From JBEBGV01 sp040081265 (GTDB lineage Bacteria; Acidobacteriota; Vicinamibacteria; Vicinamibacterales; UBA2999), in NCBI GenBank assembly GCA_040081265.1, contig JBEBGV010000028.1:1-59412 (forward strand): 59,412 nt of DNA, written 5' to 3'. The translations under genes and the position numbers were made by a program. Below the pieces are notes generated by a model. The model saw only the letters and a list, made by a program, of their open reading frames with translations. It ran no database searches and had not been told where the DNA came from. This document shows, in pieces, positions 57,901 to 59,412 of the stretch; positions within the stretch are counted from its first letter, which is position 1, and every line of letters begins with the position of its first letter.

Positions 57901-59412
57901 ATCGACCTGGCCTGGTCGGACGTGGCGACGGAGACCTCGTTCCACATCGAACGGTCGACGGCGGGTGGTCCATTCGTGGACATCGCGACGGTCGGCGCCG
58001 ACGTCACGACGTTCGGCGACTCTGGCCTCACGCCTGAGACGGCCTACACCTATCGCGTCGTCGGGTACAACGCGGGCGGCCCGTCTGTGCCGTCCACGGT
58101 GGCCTCGGCCACCACGCCGCTCGCCCCGCCAGCGGCTCCGTCGGCCCTGAGCGTTGCCGCTCCGACGGCGGTCTCTGCCCAGTTGACCTGGGTCGATGAA
58201 TCTGCGACCGAGGCAGGCTTCCGGATCGAGCGATCGGTCAACAGCGGTCCGTTCGTCCAGATCGCCGCGGTTGGCGCCGATGTCACCACCTACTCCGACG
58301 CCACGACCGAACCGGAGACGACCTACGCCTATCGTGTGCGCGCGTTCAACGCCGGCGGCACCTCGGCCTACTCGAACGAGGCGGGCGTCACCACGCCGAT
58401 CGCGGCGCCGGCCGTCCCGACCGCGCTCGCCGCGACTTCATCTGTCTACACGTCGGTCCAGCTGAGCTGGAGCGACAACTCGATGACCGAGACCGCGGTC
58501 CACGTGGAGCGCCAGACTGGCGCCGGCGCGTGGACTGAAATTGCGGTGCTGGCGGCCGAGACGACCAGCTACATCGACACCGCAGTGACGGAGAGCACGG
58601 ACTACAACTATCGCGTCCGCGCGGCCAACGCCGGTGGCTTCTCGGCCTACTCGGCCACGGCCAGCGTCACGACGCCGCCGGCACCGCCGACGGCACCGAC
58701 CGGCCTGGGCGTCACCGCGCCGACGAGCGTGGCGGCCAACCTGACGTGGACCGACACGTCGATGACCGAGACGATCTTCCACATCGAACGCTCGGCCAAC
58801 GGCGGAGCCTTCGTCGAGATCGGCACGGCGCCGGCCAACGCGACGGCCTACACCGACACGACCACCCAGCCGGAGACGGCCTACGCCTATAAGGTCCGCG
58901 CGGCCAACACGGGTGGCATGTCCGACTTCTCCAACGAAGCGGCTGTCACGACGCCTGTGGCGGCACCTGACGCCGCTACCGGCCTCGCCGCCACCGCGGC
59001 GGTCTACAACCAGGTGCAGCTGACCTGGACGGACGTGGCCACCACCGAGGCGGCCTACCACGTCGAGCGCCAGACTGGCGCGGGTCCGTGGGTCGAAATC
59101 GCCGTCCTCGCAGCGGACTCGTTCAGCTACACCGATGGGACGACGTCGCAGCTGACCTCCTACAACTACCGCGTCCGCACGGCGAATGCGGGCGGGTTCT
59201 CGGCTTACTCGAACGTCGCCGGCGTGAGCACGCCGGTGGCGCCACCAGAAGTACCGACCTCGTTCACCGCGTCAGCGTCGGCGAGCAACTCGGTGCAGTT
59301 GGCCTGGACGGACGAGTCTGCGCATGAAACCGGCTTCGAGATCAGCCGGGCACCGAGCGGCGGGAGCTTCGCGGTCATCGCATCGGTCGGGGCCAACGTC
59401 ACGGCCTACACC
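42922..59412 (+). CDS. Giant secreted fibronectin type III repeat protein, C-terminus outside the window
   Basis: The frame from ATG 42922 is open to the last base: 5,497 codons with no stop, so the 3' end is missing. The protein has a signal peptide (LVALLVATIALCAPAVAQAQ), a propeller-like N-terminal region to about residue 415 (KLWFNDGSWWGSLF and repeated strand-turn patterns), and then FN3 repeats of about 91 residues with the motif WTD..ET.F.IER and YSYRVRA. I count 48 complete repeats and one partial, interrupted by three LamG-like domains. After two cysteines in the N-terminal part, I saw almost none in the repeats. A surface or matrix protein is likely. No sorting signal can be seen because the end is missing. 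Confidence 0.9.
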   Translation, partial: MSRLRTLVALLVATIALCAPAVAQAQTPVEAGFRDFAFGASANTTPTGEKPQSKLWFNDGSWWGSLFSPAAGVYRIHEFNPNTQTWTDTGTTLDTRPTSKADALWDQASQRLYLVSAPFSTSGSAAGSSANWGKLFRYSYSITTRTYALDPGFPVDVSRGKPEAITIAKDFAGKLWVTYVEDGKVKINWSLASDSSWSTPIDLPVSPSSTINVDQDDISDIIALGNGDIGVAWSNQSALDNRTTHFVVHRASDPPTTWQAVETVMPGTVCASGLACADDHLNMKLDSSGRVWMAMKTSLDTIPEPMIVLGVREVTGVWTTYTVTIGDFPLTRPIVLLDEARSKVYVFATSPSSGGTIYMKTSSMTNISFTPGLGTPFIQSSLDAEVNNASSTKQNVSAATGLLVIASEQNTLRYLHNFTWLGGGPPTTPPAPTSLLATAMSPGQVHLAWTDMSENEAAFEIERSSGGGAFALVGTAVAEAQSFEDLTVNPVTAYTYRVRAVNSAGDSAYSNTASTTTPAPAGAGNLKVISFENGSLTDSSTGVDTVVGTVALQTAPPLKETFSARINGATSYVEEDITATSDLRVTFYLKLNALPTGDVQLLRILNGGTAAGNLLLRSNGQLRLRDNATTVGLDSAQLVVGQMYRVGVRQKTGATDGILEAYLVPGDTEFGSPFAQTNAALIGLNANRIRLGAITAVAGDLVVDDIKLDNTALPGPSGPAPPAPTAPETLTAVAPTGTAVQLTWTDSSTTETAFHIERSLGLGVFAEIATVAPNTVAFTDSTVAPATDYNYRIRAVNAGGFSPYSNTAPVTTPQAPPAAPGGLVAVATQNAMQASVTVTWTDLSTTEASFSLERADSSGIFVEIGTVGANATGYFDTTVLANTSYTYRVRASNLVGFSDYSNVAAVTTPPTPVPPTAPVLSATASAYEVHVMWTDTSTNETAFLLERAGANGVFSEIGVASADVTFYDDGTVIPATAYSYRVRALNIAGYSAYSNVVTIAAPAEPVPPAIPTGLGASAPASNQVQLLWSDNSVTETSFSIERATGAGEFAEIGTVAANVTTFTDSTVAGSTAYSYKVRAIHAAAASDYSNTATVSTPAANASATMLKFMTFEGAALNDATTGADTVTGAVTFETAAPLKDAKSAKFSATSAYLTEDFTAATDVYLNFYFKFTAVPSSNARIAAIMNGNSYLGNLTLQTTRKLRLKLNSTTIGSDSAVLSVNTLYRVQLHVRQAAGAQTRLIEAFVATGEDAFTTPFASGTNSFSGSPTRVRVGNTSGSVAAIVDDVRIDSGATTPTAAPSAPTALVGSALASNAVQLNWTDTSTTEATMRVERSDNGGAFAEIASLTADVTSYVDSAVTPSTNYSYRVRAVNTAGSSGYSNTVNISTPEAPVAPSDPTDLTATATTGQITLSWTDTSNNESEFHIERQVSGGAFVEFATVGADVTSFVDGTVASETTYGYRVRAANGSFSGYTNEASATTPAVPPMGPSALAAVAQTHTVVQLSWVDGSTNETGFKIERAGSNGIFAEIASVAANTTSFTNTGLTAETQYSYRVRAFNVTGDSQYSNVAPVTTLPAPVPPPAPTGLTAVAQTTSSIHLAWIDPGTTETSLRIERAGGNGIFAEIATVAANVVSFTDTTAASATTYSYRVRGNNEAGFGTYSNVATATTPAPPVPPGAPTGLSATASSSTQVQLSWSDTSVTETGFSIERAGSNGIFAEVGTVAADGTSYLDTGLTAGTLYSYRVRAINLVSASAYSNTATLTTPSSTVATQVHKLMTFENASVTDAVTGADSKTGTVVFESVAPINGVRSGKITTASSYLQENFTASLDFNLTFYLKLTALPSGEARYLQIMNNGTTVGVLAIQTTGALRLKNNATAVAPDSAPLVVGTVYRVNVHQRQAAGAATRLLEAYLAVGDAPFGAPFASTTAGTWTGGADRIRLGNTSGTSATVFDDVKVEGEAPTPTAAPTAPSGLGASSVASTSVQVSWLDNATTEANMKLERSTNGGAFAEIAVLGANVTAYTDTAVAASTSYAYRVRASNVAGDSAYSNTASVTTPAAGIAPNAPTGLGFTLTLGSVSLTWTDNSSDETGFFIERADSSGVFAGLGVVGADVTAYTDSTVAQDTQYSYRVRAANASYSAYSNEVTLTTIGAPPVDPTGLTATAPTSSAVQLAWVDASTSETEFHIERAGSNGVFAEIATVAANTATFSDTTVAESTAYTYRVRAAKNVTFSGYSNVAAVTTPAGVPSAPTNLGAASTVSTIVELTWTDASGTETAFHVERTTDGEFFDEIALLPANATSFNDTTVSPAHSYGYRVRAENGVGFSAYSAMANVSTPQAPPSAPASLIATVNSPVQLTWTDTSTTEEAFHIERATGAGAFAEIATVGTNVTTYVDSTGAAETTYSYRVRAGNTGGYSAYTATVTVTTLPPAPTGLTAVAPTSSAVNLAWTDASASETGFSIERATGAGAFVEIAVVAPNTTAYADATVLSDTAYTYRVRAASASGNSAYTNDASLTTPTTSPSGLVASSSVFNAVQLSWTDTATLETAFHIERSINGGAFVEIGVVAANVTTYTDNGTSELTLYSYRVRALAPTGFSGYSDAASVTTPVAPPAAPTGLGAEAPTSVAVNLTWTDASATETGFHIERKTGAEAFVEVGTVGAGVTVYTDSTVAAETAYVYRVRAVNAAGFSDYTVEATVTTPVGPPVAPNSLTATAPTIAAVQLAWTDASSNETGFHVERSVNGGAFVEIATVGSDVTSYTDNTVSAETSYSYRVRAVNVGGFSAYSTAADVTIRPPAPGGLAATAPTSGSVLLTWTDNLTSETAFHIERAGGNGIFAEIATVGADVNTYTDTTVTPETGYSYRIRAANAGGLSAYSSGVAVTTQPPAPSALIASNPSTTSVQLAWTDNSTSETGFRIERSTNGGAFVEVGTALASATTFTDTTGVADTNYSYQVRASSATGFSAYSTTASATTIPNAPTALTAGALSGVAVQLSWNDPSATETGFHIERAGSNGIYAEIATVGANVTIYTDTTVTPTTAYSYRVRVTNAGGNSAYSNVSGLTTPMAAPTALVATSPSGTEVLLTWTDNSTNETTFHIERSLNGGPFVEVATLGTDATGYTDGEVVGGTPYAYRVRANGAFGFSAYSNEVSVTTLSAPIAPTGLTASSPAGTIVELSWTDTSNAETNLLVERAGNGSGFTLIATLGQNVTSYTDTTVIPSTLYQYRVRAANIEGNSPYSNQANVTTLMGTPAGLTATAPTMSAVDLSWTNTATGNTSVRVERSVAGGAFVEIASLAPTATSYSDTAVSAETAYSYRVRAANGEFSAYSTVASVTTPPPAPAGLTATTPTSSAAQLSWTDTSSTETAFHIERSVNSGAWTEIGTVAANVTTYVDNTTTELTDYSYRVRAENAGGLSAASATASVTTPIAPPAAATALTATVPTAGTVQLTWIDGSSTETGFHIERSTGAGAWTEIGTVASDVTTYADTTVASETDYSYRVRAANVGGLSGYSNVATVTTTPATPTGLVATALTHASVQLTWTDASAAETTVHIDRSVNGGAFVEIGSVAANVTTYVDTTATEVTAYTYRVRTVNAAGSSAPSTVASATTPLSPPSSLAATAPNMSSVVLTWTDTSGAEAAFYIERSEAGGPFVEVGTIGQNAVSYTDGTVAPNTTYTYRVKVGNVSGFSVFSNTAVVTTPAPPAAPTALTAVAPNHTTVNLAWTDNATTETAFHVDRSVNGGSFSEIAVLGPNVTVYTDNTVSATTSYSYRVRAANAEGFSLSSNQANVTTPMETPTGLTAAAPTFSAVLLTWTDNSIVESSFKVERSTNGGPFSQIASVAANSTSYSDAAVAAENTYAYRVRGANGTGFSAYSAEVTVTTRPEAPTDLTAAAPTSVQAVLGWTDAASTEVSYRIERSVGGGAFVEIASVGPNTTSYTDTATTELTTYSYRIRVENAGGFSTYSTQANVTTPIAAPLAPTALSASIVSGSVVLSWTDAATTETGFKIERKLGAGAFTQIGTVGADITTFTDATVVSETAYAYRVRATNAGGDSAFSPEAAATTAPSTPTGLVATASVHNAVQLTWTDSSTTETEFRIERAIGAGAFAEIATVGANTNVYTDGTVVEATAYSYRVRASNTGGTSAASVAATVTTPVAPPSSLVATAPSGNAVQLNWTDGSAHETTVRIERAVGAGAFEEIAAFGADVITFTDGSVAPSTTYSYRVRAGNVLGFSVYSNTSTVTTPAPPAAPTLLTGSATAYNTVQLSWTDNSANETGFQIQRAPSGGSFALVGTVGPDVTTYADTTAAGSTNYSYRVRAINLEGNSAFTNQVNVSTPMAPPSGLTASAPTLSAVELTWTDATTGELSIRIEKSTAGGPYVEIATLAANSTTYTDTAVVAETAYSYRARAANAGGFSVYSNLADVTTPPTAPAATAATASTANSVVVTWTDTSATETAFHIERAVGAGAFAEVGTVAGNVTTFTDATTSEQTSYNYRVRALGPGGHSAFSGTAAVTTPAVAPAVPTGLSASSSVHNSVQLTWADASANETGFHIERAPNGGSFVEIGTVAADVVNYTDTTVVGATAYTYRVRAVRFGTFSGYSNTADVTTPVAPPSAPSGLTATALTGDSIQVSWTDTSSTETSFHIERAPLSGGAFVVVGTTTADATSFVDTTVAPVTGYTYRVRAQNASGYSAYSGFADATTPIAAPVAPSGLTATAPTNSAVLLTWTDNATTEASYKVERSVAGGPYTVIALLGPDVISYTDTAVTAEVSYSYRVRAANVGGNSAYANGASVLTPAPAPTALTATAPISGPVHLSWTDTSTTETSFHIERSTGGAFTEIGTVGPNVTVFTDSAVDPETAYSYRVTAVNAGGPSAYSNVATVTTQPLPPTAPTSLSVVAPTSVAAQLTWTDASTSETGFTIERSVEGGAFVEIGTAPANATAYTDTTTQPVTTYGYRVRAVNAGGPSANSNEASVTTPVAAPAAPTGLSATATSASTIDLAWSDVATETSFHIERSTAGGPFVDIATVGADVTTFGDSGLTPETAYTYRVVGYNAGGPSVPSTVASATTPLAPPAAPSALSVAAPTAVSAQLTWVDESATEAGFRIERSVNSGPFVQIAAVGADVTTYSDATTEPETTYAYRVRAFNAGGTSAYSNEAGVTTPIAAPAVPTALAATSSVYTSVQLSWSDNSMTETAVHVERQTGAGAWTEIAVLAAETTSYIDTAVTESTDYNYRVRAANAGGFSAYSATASVTTPPAPPTAPTGLGVTAPTSVAANLTWTDTSMTETIFHIERSANGGAFVEIGTAPANATAYTDTTTQPETAYAYKVRAANTGGMSDFSNEAAVTTPVAAPDAATGLAATAAVYNQVQLTWTDVATTEAAYHVERQTGAGPWVEIAVLAADSFSYTDGTTSQLTSYNYRVRTANAGGFSAYSNVAGVSTPVAPPEVPTSFTASASASNSVQLAWTDESAHETGFEISRAPSGGSFAVIASVGANVTAYT
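44193..44475 (+). repeat. FN3 repeat 1 of the giant protein
   Basis: The first fibronectin type III repeat follows the N-terminal propeller-like region. It carries VHLAWTDMSENEAAFEIER and YTYRVRAVNSAGDSAYSN, which define the signature used for all later repeats. Confidence 0.85.
44491..45048 (+). other. LamG-like (jelly-roll) domain 1 of the giant protein
   Basis: About 190 residues beginning KVISFENGSLTDSSTG and ending VVDDIKLD form a domain unlike FN3. YVEEDITATSDLRVTFYLKL and YRVGVRQ are strand-rich patterns typical of concanavalin A-like domains. Two paralogous copies follow, at 46225 and 48236. Carbohydrate binding is possible but not shown. Confidence 0.65.
45079..46212 (+). repeat. 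FN3 repeats 2-5 of the giant protein
   Basis: Four consecutive repeats of about 280 bases each, with the signature YRVRA or a close variant (YRIRA, YKVRA) near 45294, 45575, 45855 and 46138. They lie between the first and second LamG-like domains. Confidence 0.88.
46225..46791 (+). other. LamG-like domain 2 of the giant protein
   Basis: It is paralogous to the domain at 44491: KFMTFEGAALNDATTGADTV opens it, YLTEDFTAATDVYLNFYFKF follows, and IVDDVRIDSG ends it. Confidence 0.65.
46813..48212 (+). repeat. FN3 repeats 6-10 of the giant protein
   Basis: Five consecutive FN3 repeats, with the YSYRVRA-type signature near 47020, 47293, 47570, 47850 and 48140. They separate the second and third LamG-like domains. 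Confidence 0.88.
48236..48795 (+). other. LamG-like domain 3 of the giant protein
   Basis: The third paralogous copy: KLMTFENASVTDAVTGADSK at the start, YLQENFTASLDFNLTFYLKL in the middle and VFDDVKVEG at the end. It is the last LamG-like domain seen; only FN3 repeats follow. Confidence 0.65.
48820..59412 (+). repeat. FN3 repeats 11-49 of the giant protein (last one partial)
   Basis: An uninterrupted array of 38 complete repeats plus a partial one at the right edge, with an average period of about 274 bases measured between YSYRVRA motifs (first near 49015, last near 59160). The motif is also conserved at DNA level (TACAGCTACCGCGTGCG and near variants), which suggests recent duplication or gene conversion among repeats. 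Confidence 0.9.

Noticed and set aside
43576..59402. Many long minus-strand open frames opposite the FN3 gene, up to 560 codons (for example 51613-53295)
   Set aside because: They follow the same 274-base period as the FN3 repeats, their translations are Arg/Gly/Val-rich low-complexity strings, and they have no ribosome binding sites. They are antisense shadows of a GC-rich repeat array.
42922..59412. Possible frameshift or stop splitting the giant FN3 gene
   Set aside because: I checked the reading frame at the start, middle and end of the array and it stays the same, and no terminated frame exists in that phase.

Overview
The window is one contiguous stretch of GC-rich, gene-dense bacterial chromosome. 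It holds about 40 protein genes and no recognisable rRNA, tRNA, CRISPR array or insertion sequence. Housekeeping gene families (HflX, GlpX-type FBPase, a yicC-gmk-rpoZ-coaBC-udg-priA run, bactofilin, IscS/MnmA), an omega subunit with the motif NRFEFVVIAGKRARQL, heptanucleotide tandem repeats and a large polysaccharide locus suggest a Gram-negative-type bacterium. My best guess is Acidobacteriota, perhaps Vicinamibacteria. This is inference from gene style, not from a marker gene.

Layout. 1-1,000: two minus-strand hypothetical genes, the first cut by the window edge. 1.2-13.8 kb: housekeeping genes, namely a D,D-carboxypeptidase, FdhE-like protein, glycogen synthase, thioredoxin and its reductase, MnmA and a cysteine desulfurase, bactofilin plus a methyltransferase-like protein, a SAM-hydrolase-family protein, FBPase, a small basic protein, HflX and a CDP-alcohol phosphatidyltransferase. 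13.8-21.4 kb: a seven-gene minus-strand polysaccharide operon (five glycosyltransferases, a WcaJ-type phosphoglycosyltransferase and a UDP-glucuronate decarboxylase). 21.5-26.3 kb: ugd, galE, a GT2 enzyme and an ABC exporter on the plus strand. 26.4-32.4 kb: yicC, gmk, rpoZ, coaBC, udg, priA. 32.4-34.3 kb: a BTAD/SARP-type regulator and a LuxR-type regulator with a degenerate receiver, divergently arranged.

From 34.5 kb to the right edge runs one apparent plus-strand transcription unit: a Wza-like exporter, a Wzc-like chain-length/BY-kinase protein, a degenerate GGDEF protein, a second phosphoglycosyltransferase, a 1,191-residue GT2/ATP-grasp/HprK-like fusion, and a secreted giant protein. 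The giant gene starts at 42,922 and is still open at 59,412 (at least 5,497 codons). It has a signal peptide, a propeller-like N-terminal region, 48 complete fibronectin type III repeats plus part of a 49th, and three LamG-like domains. Its start overlaps the fusion gene by ATGA, so the polysaccharide machinery and the giant surface protein are probably co-expressed.

How it fits together. Ugd and the decarboxylase give a route UDP-glucose to UDP-glucuronate to UDP-xylose. Two phosphoglycosyltransferases imply two start points for lipid-linked glycans. The Wza/Wzc pair points to export. The GGDEF-like protein keeps an RxxD I-site-like motif but has lost the GGDEF signature, so it may sense c-di-GMP as PelD does. 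The most novel items are the triple-domain fusion protein, the giant FN3 protein it is coupled to, and the degenerate signalling proteins beside them.
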